Below, one piece after another: positions 34,553 to 43,282 of a stretch of DNA of 64,000 nt (positions within the stretch are counted from its first letter, which is position 1; the number at the start of each line of letters is the position of its first letter). Both the position numbers and the translations under genes were made by a program. Under the pieces are notes generated by a model that made no database searches, was not told where the DNA came from, and saw only the letters and a program-made list of their open reading frames with translations. Source of the stretch: AC-32 sp963717725 (lineage in GTDB: Bacteria; Actinomycetota; Thermoleophilia; Gaiellales; Gaiellaceae); contig CAVQWS010000010.1 in NCBI GenBank assembly GCA_963717725.1, forward strand, positions 192,354 through 256,353, given 5' to 3'.

Positions 34553-35011
34553 ATGACCAGAAGCTTCGTCGGGCTCGGCGCGAACCTTGAGGACCCGCGG
34601 GCGCAGATCGAGCACGCGCTCGAGCTGCTCGCGGCCGAGGACGGCGTCGAGCTGGTCGCCGTCTCGACCCTGCGCGAGACCGATCCGGTCGGCTACGAGG
34701 ACCAGCCGCCCTTCCTCAACGGCGCGGCCGAGCTCCGGACCTCGCTGGGCGCGCGCGAGCTGCTCGAGCGGCTGCTCGCGATCGAGCGCCGGCTGGGCCG
34801 CGTCAGGGGCGAGGGACCGCGTTTCGGGCCCCGCACGATCGACCTCGACCTGCTCCTCTACGGCGACGAGCAGATCGACGAGCCGGGCCTCCAGATTCCC
34901 CATCCACGACTGCACGAGCGGCGCTTCGCGCTGGAGCCGCTGGCCGAGCTCGACCCCCGCCTGGAGATCCCCGGCCGCGGCCCGGTGCAGGCCCTGTTGG
35001 CAGGGCTATGA
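34553..35011 (+). CDS. folK: 2-amino-4-hydroxy-6-hydroxymethyldihydropteridine pyrophosphokinase
   Basis: A 152-residue HPPK. FVGLGANLEDPRAQI at the start, TDPVGYEDQPPFLNGAAEL, and the ATP/metal signature GPRFGPRTIDLDLLLYGDE. Adds pyrophosphate to the pterin alcohol for FolP. Separated from folB by the convergent protease gene. Confidence 0.95.
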   Translation: MTRSFVGLGANLEDPRAQIEHALELLAAEDGVELVAVSTLRETDPVGYEDQPPFLNGAAELRTSLGARELLERLLAIERRLGRVRGEGPRFGPRTIDLDLLLYGDEQIDEPGLQIPHPRLHERRFALEPLAELDPRLEIPGRGPVQALLAGL

Positions 35012-35012
35012 T
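35007..35012 (+). promoter_or_regulatory. -10 box, leaderless start
   Basis: TATGAT ends exactly 7 bases before the ATG at 35020 and includes the end of folK (TGA). There is no Shine-Dalgarno sequence. One of the clearest examples in the window. Confidence 0.6.
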
Positions 35013-35019
35013 GGTGCGC

Positions 35020-35385
35020 ATGTCGCATCTCGACGAGCTCGACGAGTTCGAAGCAGAGCTCGAGCTCGCGCTCAAGAAGGAGTACTCCGCGGTCTTCGCG
35101 CTCTTCCGCTACTGCGTGCTGACCCAGGACGCGACGTACCTCTGCAACAAGCTCGACCTGCAGTACGTCCCGCAGCCGAGCTACCCGTTCTTCCAGCTGA
35201 AGATGGAGGACGTCTGGGTCTGGGACAAGAACCGCCCGACCCGCATCATCCCGCGCGCCGAGGTCTACACCTCGAGCGACGTGACCGTCGAGGAGCTGCG
35301 CGGCGAGGGCGACGAGCCCAGCCTGACCGCGGAAGCGCTCGCCGAGCGGATCGGCGAGTCGCTCGGCTCCGACGACGAGGTATAA
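35020..35385 (+). CDS. DUF2469-like protein
   Basis: A 121-residue acidic protein. ELELALKKEYSAVFALFRYC, then FFQLKMEDVWVWDKNRPTR and TSSDVTVEELRG, follow the pattern of the DUF2469 family of Actinobacteria (E-L-x-L-x-x-E-Y-x-x-V and D-x-W-V-W-D-x-x-R-P). Function unknown. The ATG at 35020, not the ATG at 35008, is supported by a TATGAT box 7 bases upstream. A strong hairpin follows the gene. Confidence 0.72.
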   Translation: MSHLDELDEFEAELELALKKEYSAVFALFRYCVLTQDATYLCNKLDLQYVPQPSYPFFQLKMEDVWVWDKNRPTRIIPRAEVYTSSDVTVEELRGEGDEPSLTAEALAERIGESLGSDDEV

Positions 35386-35412
35386 GGCGCCGCTCGCGAC
35401 GCCGACCAAAGA

Positions 35413-35439
35413 GGCCGTGCCGGCTTGGCCGGTGCGGCC
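35413..35439 (+). terminator. hairpin terminator after DUF2469-like gene
   Basis: A 12-bp stem, GGCCGTGCCGGC (35413-35424) with GCCGGTGCGGCC (35428-35439), containing two G-T pairs and a three-base loop TTG. It lies 28 bases after the stop codon and 39 before the next start. No T-run. Confidence 0.55.
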
Positions 35440-35477
35440 GTCTAACTCGCGCACCGCCTCGGCGTCCTAAGAGGCAC

Positions 35478-37100
35478 ATGTCACGAAGGCTCTGGCAGGG
35501 GGTCGGAGCGCTCGTGCTCGGCGCGGCCTTTCTGGTCGCAGCCGGGCTGGCGGGGGCTACGCGCGGCTTCGCGCACGGCGGGATCTTCCGCGTCGGCTAC
35601 GCGGGCGCCTCTGTGCAGATCGACCCGCAGCTCGCGTACGTCTCGACCGCGTGGTCGCTGGAGTACGCGACCGCGGCGAAGCTCTTCAACTACCCCGACC
35701 GCCCGGGCGCGGCGGGGGGCGTGCTGCAGCCGGAGGTCGCCTCCGGGTACAAGGTCTCGCGCGACGGGCGCACGTACACCTTCACGATCCGGCGGGGATT
35801 CCGCTTCAGCGACGGCGCGCCGGTGACGGCGAAGAGCTTCGCCTATGCGATCGACCGCGCGGCCAACCACGATCTCGCTTCGCCCGGAGCGCCGTTCATC
35901 ACCGACCAGAACGGCACGAACATCGTCGGGGCGATCGCCGTCAACGCCGGCAAGGCGACCCACGTCAGCGGTGTCACGGCGAAGGGATACCGCCTGGTGA
36001 TTCGGCTGACGAGGCGCGACCCGACGCTGTTGACGAAGCTGGCGATGCCGTTCTTCCAGGCAACTTCGCTCCGGCTGCCGCTGACGAGGGAAGTGGTGGG
36101 CGGCTATCCGTCTGCCGGCCCATACGCCTTCGCTCGCAACACGCCGAACGAGCTGACCGAGCTGCGCCGCAACCGGTACTACCGCGGCCTCCGCCCTCGC
36201 AACGTGGCGGGCGTCGAGGTCTGGTGGAATCTCGATCAGCAGGCGGGCTTCCGCGAGGTCGAGGCCGGCAGCCTCGACGAGGGCCCGCTGCCGGACGCCG
36301 AGGTTCGTGGGGTCGCGCGCAGGTTCGGCGTCAACAAGAGCCGCTTCTGGGTCGAGCCGAACAACTGCGTCGGCTATGTGGGGATCAACAGCCGCCGACC
36401 GCTGTTCCGGAACAACGTCTCCCTGCGCCAGGCGCTCAACTGGATGATCGACCGCCGTGCCCTGCTGGCGCCGCTCCCGCCGTACTCGGGGTCGCCGTGG
36501 ACACACCTGCTGCCCCCGTCCGTTCCCGGCTCGGTCACCGCGAGGAAGCTGCAGCCGTACCGGGGTGCGCCGAATGCCCGTAAGGCCCGGCGGCTCGCGG
36601 TGGGCCACCTGCGGGCAGGGCTCGTGAACGTCGGCTACCGCAGCTCGGCTCCTGGCGGGCTGGCGCAGGCGCAGTACGTCCGCGACGTCCTCGTCAAGCT
36701 CGGCGTCAAGGCGGCGCGGATCAAGCTGAAGGCGTTCACGGGGGCGGACATCTACGACGCGATCGGCAGGCAGAACAGCGACCTCGACCTCGGTGTCTCG
36801 CTCGGCTGGTGCTCCGAGTACCCGGAGCCGCTGGGGCTGCTTTCCCTGGGATTCAACGGGCTCGGCAGCGCCGGGACGAAGTTCCAGTCCAGGCTCGGCG
36901 CGCTCGAGCGGCTGCACGGCGCCGCACGGTTGCGCGCGCTCGGCAGGCTCGACCTCGACCTGATGACCACGCTCGCGCCGGTCGTGGCCACACGCACGTA
37001 CAACGGCCGGTTCTACTTCTCACGGCGCGTCGAGCCGAAGAGCCTCGTCTACGTCGGCGTCTACCAGGACTGGAGCATCCCGGCGCTGGCGCTGAAGTAG
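35478..37100 (+). CDS. ABC transporter substrate-binding protein (family 5), orphan
   Basis: A 540-residue extracellular solute-binding protein of the peptide/nickel/oligopeptide type (SBP_bac_5). Signal-like N-terminus WQGVGALVLGAAFLVAAGLA without a lipobox Cys. Internal marks include LFNYPDRPG, VSRDGRTYTFTIRRGFRFSD and VTAKSFAYAIDRA, typical of DppA/OppA. No permease or ATPase gene is in the window, so the transport partners are elsewhere. ATG at 35478. Confidence 0.88.
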   Translation: MSRRLWQGVGALVLGAAFLVAAGLAGATRGFAHGGIFRVGYAGASVQIDPQLAYVSTAWSLEYATAAKLFNYPDRPGAAGGVLQPEVASGYKVSRDGRTYTFTIRRGFRFSDGAPVTAKSFAYAIDRAANHDLASPGAPFITDQNGTNIVGAIAVNAGKATHVSGVTAKGYRLVIRLTRRDPTLLTKLAMPFFQATSLRLPLTREVVGGYPSAGPYAFARNTPNELTELRRNRYYRGLRPRNVAGVEVWWNLDQQAGFREVEAGSLDEGPLPDAEVRGVARRFGVNKSRFWVEPNNCVGYVGINSRRPLFRNNVSLRQALNWMIDRRALLAPLPPYSGSPWTHLLPPSVPGSVTARKLQPYRGAPNARKARRLAVGHLRAGLVNVGYRSSAPGGLAQAQYVRDVLVKLGVKAARIKLKAFTGADIYDAIGRQNSDLDLGVSLGWCSEYPEPLGLLSLGFNGLGSAGTKFQSRLGALERLHGAARLRALGRLDLDLMTTLAPVVATRTYNGRFYFSRRVEPKSLVYVGVYQDWSIPALALK

Positions 37101-37103
37101 CCT
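37098..37103 (+). promoter_or_regulatory. -10 box, leaderless start of coaX
   Basis: TAGCCT, whose first bases are the stop codon of the upstream gene, ends 6 bases before the ATG at 37110. No Shine-Dalgarno sequence. Confidence 0.5.
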
Positions 37104-37109
37104 CCGCGC

Positions 37110-37865
37110 ATGGCACTCCTGGCGATCGACGTCGGGAACACGCAGACGGTCTTCGGGCTCTTCGAGGGTGAGGAGCTGCGCGAGCACTGGCGCGTGGCGA
37201 CCGAGCGCAACCGCAGCGGCGACGAGCTGGGCGCGCTCTACGGCAGCTTCGTCGACCTCGAAGCGGTGGCAGGGATCGCGCTCGCGTCGACCGTGCCGCA
37301 ACTGCACCGCTCGTACGGGGACTTCGCCAAGGAGTACGCGAAGTCGGAGCTGCTCGAGCTCGGCCCGGGGGTGAAGACCGGCGTCCCGATCCGCTACGAC
37401 GATCCGCGCGAGGTTGGCCCCGACCGGATCGCGAACGCCGTCGCGGCGGTCGAGCGCTACGGGCCGCCGGCGATCGTCGTCGACTTCGGCACCTCGACGA
37501 ACTTCGACGTCGTCTCGCCGGAAGGCGAGTACGTCGGGGGAGTGCTCGCGCCAGGGATCGAGGTCTCGATGGAAGCGCTCTTCTCGCGGGCGGCGCGGCT
37601 GTTCAAGGTCGACTTCGCAGAGCCGGAGACGGTGATCGCGAAGAACACCGCCTCGAGCCTGCAGTCAGGGCTCGTCTACGGGTTCGCCGGCCAGGTGGAC
37701 GGAATCGTCGAGCGCATCCGCGAGGAGCTGGGCGCCGAGGCGCAGACGGTTGCGACGGGCGGCCTGGCCGACCTGATCGTCCCGCACGCGCGCACGCTGG
37801 AGACGATCGACCCCTTCCTGACGCTCGAGGGCGTCCGCCTGGTCTGGCAGCGGAACCACGAGTGA
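37110..37865 (+). CDS. coaX: type III pantothenate kinase
   Basis: A 251-residue member of the ASKHA fold. Phosphate-binding IDVGNTQTVFGLFE at the start; GPDRIANAVAAV; and VVDFGTSTNFDVVSPEGEYV with GGVLAPGIE, the pantothenate/metal region. Catalyses the first step of coenzyme A synthesis in the cytoplasm. Overlaps the next gene by GTGA. Confidence 0.95.
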   Translation: MALLAIDVGNTQTVFGLFEGEELREHWRVATERNRSGDELGALYGSFVDLEAVAGIALASTVPQLHRSYGDFAKEYAKSELLELGPGVKTGVPIRYDDPREVGPDRIANAVAAVERYGPPAIVVDFGTSTNFDVVSPEGEYVGGVLAPGIEVSMEALFSRAARLFKVDFAEPETVIAKNTASSLQSGLVYGFAGQVDGIVERIREELGAEAQTVATGGLADLIVPHARTLETIDPFLTLEGVRLVWQRNHE

Positions 37866-38668
37866 AGATCTACGAGTGGGGTCGTCGTGGCGATCCCGCG
37901 CTGCTCTACTGGGACGGGCTCGGCGGGACCGGCCTGCACGCAAACGAGATCGGGCCGATTCTGGCGGCCGATTACGGGTTGCACGTGATCGCGCCCGATC
38001 CGCCAGGCCACGGCCGCACGCCGGCGCCCGAGGCTGACGCCTTCCGGCCGTCCCGGCTCGCGGCAACGGCCGCCGAGCTGTTGGCGGAGCTCGGCGTCGA
38101 GCGCGCTGCCTTCGTGGGCTTCTCGTGGGGCGGCCGGGTCGGATGCTGGTTCGCCGCGAGCTTTCCGGAACGGACGACATGCCTGGCGCTCGTCGAGGGA
38201 GGCCACCATGGCTCACTGCAGCCAACCGGGCTCGAGGCCGCCATTGCCGAGGCACGCGCCGAGCGGGAGGAGGAGACGTTCGAGAGCTGGGAGGCCTACC
38301 TCGCCTACGAGCGCGAGTCACTGCGCCGCTGGACGCCCGACCTCGAAGAGGCCCATCGGGCGATCATGGTGGAGGAGGCGGGCCGCATCGCGCCGGTCCT
38401 CTCCGCCCAATCGCTCGGGGCGATCAACGAGGGCAGCCGGCTCGAGCCCGTCGCGGAGGCTTACCCGGCGATCGTTGCGGCCGGCGTGCCCGTGCTGCTC
38501 GTCGTTGCGGCGGGGCTCGCCCTCGAGTCGGAAGCGCGCTTTCGGGCGGCGCTTCCGGAGGCGCGGATCGAGACGATCCCCGACGCGATCCACGACCTGG
38601 TCTCATTCGCTCCCGACCGGATCGCGGGCCTCGTCGGCCAGTTCGTCTCGGCTCAGCCCCCGCCGTAG
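37862..38668 (+). CDS. alpha/beta hydrolase
   Basis: A 268-residue alpha/beta hydrolase, unlike the one at 2408. Nucleophile elbow GFSWGG (about 82-87), the oxyanion region WDGLGGTG, PDPPGHGRTP, and the final His in DAIHDLVSFAP. Substrate unknown. GTG start within the coaX stop. Convergent with dus, overlapping by 16 bases. Confidence 0.85.
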   Translation: MKIYEWGRRGDPALLYWDGLGGTGLHANEIGPILAADYGLHVIAPDPPGHGRTPAPEADAFRPSRLAATAAELLAELGVERAAFVGFSWGGRVGCWFAASFPERTTCLALVEGGHHGSLQPTGLEAAIAEARAEREEETFESWEAYLAYERESLRRWTPDLEEAHRAIMVEEAGRIAPVLSAQSLGAINEGSRLEPVAEAYPAIVAAGVPVLLVVAAGLALESEARFRAALPEARIETIPDAIHDLVSFAPDRIAGLVGQFVSAQPPP

Positions 38669-39714
38669 ATCGAGATCGGCAGGTCGAGCACGACGTCGTC
38701 CTCGCCGTCCGGCAGTTCGGCCTCCAGCTGCTCAAGAACCTGCGCTGCGCCGGGCGCGGCCGCCAGCAGCCGTGTCTCGACCTCGTCCAGCGTCTCGAGC
38801 TGCACGAGCTCCGCCTTGAACGGGCGCGGGAAGCGGCCGCGGCCGAGGTACCAGCCGTAGAACTTCTTCAGGAAGCCGGTCGCGCGGCGCTCGCCCAGCT
38901 CGCGGACGGTCTCGCGCATGAACAGGATCAGCTCGGCGACCACTTCCTCGCGCGTCGGCTCGTCCGCGTCGCCGTCGATGATCTCGCGTAGCGCCCACGG
39001 GTTGCCCTGGGCCGCGCGGCCGACCATCACCGCGGCCGCGCCGGTCGTGGCCAGGATCGCCTGCGCCCGCGCGCGCGAGGTCACGTCACCGGACGCGACG
39101 ACGGGCACGTCCACGAGCGCCGCCAGCTCGGCGGTCAGCGAGTGGTCGGCCTCGCCCGTGTACATCTGCCGCGCCGAGCGCGGGTGCAGCGTCAGCGAGG
39201 AGGCGCCCGCCTCGACGAGCCGCGGCCCGAGCTCGAGGCATGAGCGCGAGCCGTTCTCGATCCCGCGGCGCATCTTGACCGTGACGGGCACCGAGACCGC
39301 CTCGGCCACCGCCGAGATCACGCCGCAGGCGCGCTCGGGAGCTTCGAGCAGCGTCGCGCCGGCGCCGGTCTTCGTCACCTTCTTCACCGGGCAGCCGAAG
39401 TTGACGTCGACCAGATCGGCGCCGGCGTCCTCGACCATCCGCGCCGCCTCGGCCATCACCTCCGGCTCGGAGCCGAAGATCTGCACCGCCAGCGGCCGCT
39501 CGTCGGCCGAGATCCGCAGGTAGCCGAGCGTGCGCTCGTTGCCGTGGTGGAGGCCGGCACAACTGACCATCTCCGAGCAGACGAGGCCTGCGCCATACCG
39601 CCGTCCCTGGCGGCGAAAGGCCTGCACGCTCACACCGGCCATCGGGGCGAGCACGAGCCGCGTCGGGATGTCGACGTCGCGGATCGTCCAGGGGCTCCGA
39701 AGATCTACCTGCAC
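38653..39714 (-). CDS. dusB: tRNA-dihydrouridine synthase (DusB type)
   Basis: A 353-residue FMN enzyme reducing a uridine in the tRNA D-loop. LVLAPMAGVSVQAFRR, the catalytic Cys in DVNFGCPVKKVTKTGAG, PVTVKMRRGIENG, VVASGDVTSRARAQ and VMVGRAAQGNPW all match Dus. The start is the GTG at 39714 (VQVDLRSPWTIRD), aligned with the family start; longer frames would run into the greA leader. TACTAT about 10 bases upstream may be its -10. greA lies on the other strand with a shared upstream region. Confidence 0.88.
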   Translation of the reverse strand: MQVDLRSPWTIRDVDIPTRLVLAPMAGVSVQAFRRQGRRYGAGLVCSEMVSCAGLHHGNERTLGYLRISADERPLAVQIFGSEPEVMAEAARMVEDAGADLVDVNFGCPVKKVTKTGAGATLLEAPERACGVISAVAEAVSVPVTVKMRRGIENGSRSCLELGPRLVEAGASSLTLHPRSARQMYTGEADHSLTAELAALVDVPVVASGDVTSRARAQAILATTGAAAVMVGRAAQGNPWALREIIDGDADEPTREEVVAELILFMRETVRELGERRATGFLKKFYGWYLGRGRFPRPFKAELVQLETLDEVETRLLAAAPGAAQVLEQLEAELPDGEDDVVLDLPISIYGGG

Positions 39715-39741
39715 AGAGCGGGAAATAGTACCGGCAGGCAG

Positions 39742-39771
39742 TTGACGTCCATCCACCTCGATAGGTAACAT
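39742..39771 (+). promoter_or_regulatory. sigma70-type promoter of greA
   Basis: TTGACG (39742-39747) and TAACAT (39766-39771) are separated by 18 bases, a canonical vegetative promoter. Transcription would start near 39778, giving a leader of about 45 bases. Confidence 0.7.
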
Positions 39772-39778
39772 CCCCGCC

Positions 39779-39812
39779 CGCGATGGCGCCCCTGCGCCGC
39801 GCGTTTTTCTTT
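39779..39812 (+). promoter_or_regulatory. terminator-like hairpin in greA leader
   Basis: CGCG (39779-39782) plus GGCGC (39785-39789) pair with GCGCC (39794-39798) plus CGCG (39800-39803). TTTTTCTTT (39804-39812) follows directly, then the ribosome binding site AGGAGG (39814-39819). The hairpin would be at the very 5' end of the transcript, so it may protect or attenuate the mRNA. A terminator in the greA leader is also known in E. coli. Confidence 0.55.
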
Positions 39813-39823
39813 CAGGAGGCCCG

Positions 39824-40297
39824 TTGAAGGACGTCATCCTCACTCCAGAAGGCTACGAGAAGCTGAAGCAGGAGATCGAGTACCTGTCGAACGACAAGCG
39901 CCGCGAGGTCGCCGACCGCATCCGCGTCGCGCGTGAGTTCGGCGACATCGCGGAGAACGCCGAGTACGACGACGCGAAGAACGAGCAGGCGCTGCTCGAG
40001 CACCGCATCGCGACGCTCGAGGAGCGGCTGCGCAACGCCCGCGTGATCACCAAGAAGGACGTCGCCAAGGACGTCGTCTCGATCGGCTCGAAGGTCAAGC
40101 TGCGCGACATCGACGCCAAGCAGACCGTCGAGTACCGCATCGTCGGCTCCGCCGAGGCGAACCCGGCCGAGAACAAGCTCTCGAACGAGTCGCCCGTCGG
40201 CAAGGCGATCATCGGCAAGAAGAAGGGCGAGACCGTCGAGGTCGCGGCCCCGCGGGGGGCGATGAAGTTCAAGATCCTGGAAATCAAGGCCGCTTAG
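39824..40297 (+). CDS. greA: transcription elongation factor GreA
   Basis: A 157-residue factor that rescues backtracked RNA polymerase. N-terminal coiled coil with the acidic tip EFGDIAENAEYDDAKNEQ, C-terminal globular domain with SPVGKAIIGKKKGETVEV. TTG start at 39824 with a perfect AGGAGG 5 bases upstream; this is one of the few leadered genes here. lysS follows 13 bases later. Confidence 0.97.
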   Translation: MKDVILTPEGYEKLKQEIEYLSNDKRREVADRIRVAREFGDIAENAEYDDAKNEQALLEHRIATLEERLRNARVITKKDVAKDVVSIGSKVKLRDIDAKQTVEYRIVGSAEANPAENKLSNESPVGKAIIGKKKGETVEVAAPRGAMKFKILEIKAA

Positions 40298-40319
40298 ACT
40301 CGGCAGCGCGATGCTGCCG
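40295..40319 (+). promoter_or_regulatory. -10 box and start-codon hairpin of lysS
   Basis: TAGACT (40295-40300) is followed at once by a perfect 7-bp hairpin, CGGCAGC (40301-40307) and GCTGCCG (40313-40319), with loop GCGAT. The lysS ATG (40311-40313) begins in the loop and ends in the stem, so folding could hide the start codon. The -10 to ATG distance is 10 bases, longer than for other leaderless genes. Confidence 0.45.
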
Positions 40320-41666
40320 AAAAGGTTTCCCGACCGGGTAGAGATCGCCGCGGTCCGTGACGCGGCCGAGCGGGCCGAGAACGGCGAGACGCTCGACGAC
40401 AAGCTGCGCGTCGCCGGCCGCGTAATGGCCCGCCGCGAGATGGGCAAGCTGACCTTCCTCGATCTCGTCGACCGTTCGGGCCGGCTCCAGCTGATCGTCG
40501 AGCAGGAGCTCGAGCTCTCGCTCGGCGACATCGTCGGCGCGACCGGCCGGCCGGGGCGCTCTCGCCGCGGCGAGCCGTCGCTGGTCACGAGCCAGGTCGA
40601 ACTGCTCGCGAAGATCCGCAAGCCGCTGCCAGACACCTTCCACGGCGTCACCGATCGCGAGACGCGCTACCGGCAGCGCTACCTCGACCTGCTGATGAAC
40701 GACGAGTCGCGCGAGCTGGCGGCCACGCGCGTGAAGATCGTGGCCGCGGTGCGCGCGTACCTCGACGGCGAGGGCTTCCTCGAGGTCGAGACGCCGATCC
40801 TGCAACCGCGCTACGGAGGAGGCTTCGCCGAGCCGTTCGTGACGCACTCGAACGAGCTCGACGCCGACCTCTACCTGCGGATCGCGGACGAGCTCTACCT
40901 GAAGCGGCTGATCGTCGGCGGGCTCGAGAAGGTCTACGAACTGAGCAAGGACTTCCGCAACGAGTCGATCTCCTACAAGCACTCGCCCGAGTTCACGCAG
41001 GTCGAGTGGTACGAGGCGTACGCCGACTACCGCGACACGATGGAGCGGGCCGAGGCGCTGGTCGCGGCCGCGGCCGGCGCGGCCGGTTCGAGCCAGGTGA
41101 CCTTCCGCGGACACGAGCTCGATCTCGCGCCTCCGTGGGAGCGGGTGAAGTTCGTCGAGGCGCTCGAGGCGAAGGGCGTCTGGTCGCGTGACGAGGCGGA
41201 GCTGCGCGCGAAGCTCGAAGAGGCGGGCGTGGACACTGAGCGCGACCGCTCATGGTCGCAGCTCGCCGACCATGCGTACTCGCACTTCGTCGAGCCCGAG
41301 CTGATCCGGCCGACGATCGTCTACGACTGGCCGATCGAGCTGTCGCCGTTCGCGCGCACGACCGACGAGGACGAGACGCTCGTCGAGCGCTTCGAGGCCG
41401 TGGTCGGCGGGATGGAGTTCGCGAATGCCTTCAGCGAGCTGAACGACGCCGAGGAGCAGGCGCAGCGCTTCGCGATGCAGGAGGCCGAGCGCGAGGCGGG
41501 CGCGGAGGAGTCGGAGCCCGGCGACCCGGACTACGTCGAGGCGCTCTCGTACGGGATGCCGCCGACGGGCGGCTGCGGGATCGGGATCGACCGGCTGGCG
41601 ATGGTGTTGACCGGCAGCGACGCGATCCGCGACGTGATCCTGTTTCCCGCGCTGCGGTCTCGGTGA
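40311..41666 (+). CDS. lysS: lysyl-tRNA synthetase, class II
   Basis: A 451-residue enzyme, somewhat shorter than the usual ~500. Anticodon-binding OB domain (about 30-110, RVAGRVMARREMGKLTFLDL), motif 1 (FLEVETPIL), motif 2 (FRNESISYKHSPEFTQVEWY) and motif 3 (GCGIGIDRLAM). Charges tRNA-Lys. The ATG lies in a hairpin loop. Its stop overlaps the next gene (GTGA), so a glycan-type gene is translationally coupled to an essential synthetase. Confidence 0.95.
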   Translation: MLPKRFPDRVEIAAVRDAAERAENGETLDDKLRVAGRVMARREMGKLTFLDLVDRSGRLQLIVEQELELSLGDIVGATGRPGRSRRGEPSLVTSQVELLAKIRKPLPDTFHGVTDRETRYRQRYLDLLMNDESRELAATRVKIVAAVRAYLDGEGFLEVETPILQPRYGGGFAEPFVTHSNELDADLYLRIADELYLKRLIVGGLEKVYELSKDFRNESISYKHSPEFTQVEWYEAYADYRDTMERAEALVAAAAGAAGSSQVTFRGHELDLAPPWERVKFVEALEAKGVWSRDEAELRAKLEEAGVDTERDRSWSQLADHAYSHFVEPELIRPTIVYDWPIELSPFARTTDEDETLVERFEAVVGGMEFANAFSELNDAEEQAQRFAMQEAEREAGAEESEPGDPDYVEALSYGMPPTGGCGIGIDRLAMVLTGSDAIRDVILFPALRSR

Positions 41667-42760
41667 GCCCGGAACAGCGGTACGCGCTCGACGCGCTGCT
41701 CGACGCGCTCGGGCTGCCCTTCGACGAATCGGTGCCGGTCGAGACGGCGGTGCTCGACGAGGTGTTCGGGCTGCTGACCCTCGCGCGGGAGCGCGAGGCC
41801 GAGCTCGACCAGCACGGGCGGCCGCTGCCGCCGGCGGATCCGGCCGGGCCGCGGGTCGCCGAGCTCGCGGCGGGGCTCGGGCTCGAGCGGCGCGGCTACC
41901 CGGGCGGCGAGCGCTTTCTGATCGCGCTGACCCACGACGTCGACCTGCTCGGCGGCGGCGGGTTGCCGACCGCGGCTCGCAAGCTGGCGGGGTCGGTCAC
42001 ACAACGCTCGCGGCGGCGGCTGCGCGAATCGACCACGTTCGCGGCGGACGCACTGCGCGGGCGCGATCCCGACTACCCGCTAGAGGAGATGCTCGCGGCC
42101 GAGGGCGCCCGCGGTTCGACCTGTTTCTTTCTCACGCGGCAGGAGGCGCCGCAGGACGGCTACCCCGAACGCTACGGGCCGGCGCAGCGCGAAGCGCTCG
42201 AGCGAACGCGGGAGGCCGGCGTCGAGGTCGGGCTGCACGCGTCCTACCGAGCGCGCGAACAGGCCGGCGCAATCGCCGAGGAGGCGCGGCCGCTCGGCGA
42301 GGTCCAAGGCCTGCGGCACCACTACCTACGTAGCGATCCGGCCCGGTTGGCGGCGGAGCTGCGGGAGGCGGGGCTGCGCTATGACTCGAGCATCGGCTGG
42401 CCCTCGCTGCCGGGCCTGCGCGCCGGGACGCCGTACCCTTACCGGCTCTGGGACGCGGAGCGGCGCGAGGCGGGCGCGTGGGAGCTGCCACTCGTCCTGA
42501 TGGACGCCACGCTGGCCGAGGAGCGCTACCTCGGGCTCGGCGCCGACGAGGCGTACGAGGTCGCGGTCGCCGCGCTGGAGCCGGTCGCCGAGCACGGCGG
42601 CGCGGTCGCGATCCTCTGGCACCCACCCTCGCACCACCCTCGCCTCTCGAACGGCTACGACCGTCTCTACCGGCGGCTGCTCGACTGGATCGACGAGCAC
42701 GGCGGCCGGGCCGGCTCGGCGGCCGAGACGCTCGACCGCTGGGCGGCTAGGCGAACCTAG
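41663..42760 (+). CDS. polysaccharide-deacetylase-like protein (THDVD type)
   Basis: A 365-residue protein. The NodB-like barrel has LIALTHDVDLL where classical members have TFDDG; STCFFLTRQEA, EVGLHASYRA, LRHHYLRSDP and LRYDSSIGWP follow. This subgroup is common in surface-polysaccharide loci; metal ligands would be Asp and His in the THDVD and GLHAS strands. Starts in the lysS stop (GTGA). Its TAG stop is interlocked with the convergent phosphatase gene in CTAG (42757-42760). Confidence 0.75.
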   Translation: MSPEQRYALDALLDALGLPFDESVPVETAVLDEVFGLLTLAREREAELDQHGRPLPPADPAGPRVAELAAGLGLERRGYPGGERFLIALTHDVDLLGGGGLPTAARKLAGSVTQRSRRRLRESTTFAADALRGRDPDYPLEEMLAAEGARGSTCFFLTRQEAPQDGYPERYGPAQREALERTREAGVEVGLHASYRAREQAGAIAEEARPLGEVQGLRHHYLRSDPARLAAELREAGLRYDSSIGWPSLPGLRAGTPYPYRLWDAERREAGAWELPLVLMDATLAEERYLGLGADEAYEVAVAALEPVAEHGGAVAILWHPPSHHPRLSNGYDRLYRRLLDWIDEHGGRAGSAAETLDRWAARRT

Positions 42761-43275
42761 TCGAAGAGCGCGCGGGCCAGGCGCGAGGTGAGGTTCTCGA
42801 TCTCCACCATGATTTCGCGCTGCCGCTTGGTCGGCAGGCCGATCGGGTCCTCGACCTCCGGCGCCTCGAGCAGGCTGCCGGGCGCCAGGGCGGCCACGCG
42901 CTCGACCGGACTGCCCTCGCGCGGCGACAACTCGAGCAGCTCGACCACCTGGGGCAACGTGAAGGAGCTCTCACGCGTGGCGCCGCCGTCGACGACGGCG
43001 CGCTCGACGTGCGTGTGCTCGAATCCGATCATCAGGTCGGCACCCGCGAGGTCGTGCAGGCGCCGGCTCCGATGATGAGACAGGTCGACGCTCAGCTCGC
43101 CCACGAGCTCGAGCGCTTCGGCGAAGGCGGCGCTCCCCTCGATCGCCGAGGTGCCGCACGATGAGACGTGGACCGGCCGGCCGGCCGTCTCGCGGGCGAA
43201 GACCGCCTCGGCGAGCGGGCTGCGGAACTGGTTGCCGCTGCAGACGAAGACCACGTTGAAGGTGTCGTCCGGCAC
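42757..43275 (-). CDS. low-molecular-weight protein-tyrosine phosphatase
   Basis: A 172-residue LMW-PTP. P-loop VCSGNQFRSPLAEAV (CX5R, Cys about 11) and the general acid in VEDPIGL. In capsule loci such enzymes dephosphorylate Wzc-type tyrosine kinases; one lies at 56448, so a partnership is plausible. GTG at 43275 with TACGCT 7 bases upstream (leaderless). Confidence 0.88.
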   Translation of the reverse strand: MPDDTFNVVFVCSGNQFRSPLAEAVFARETAGRPVHVSSCGTSAIEGSAAFAEALELVGELSVDLSHHRSRRLHDLAGADLMIGFEHTHVERAVVDGGATRESSFTLPQVVELLELSPREGSPVERVAALAPGSLLEAPEVEDPIGLPTKRQREIMVEIENLTSRLARALFD

Positions 43276-43282
43276 GCGAGAC

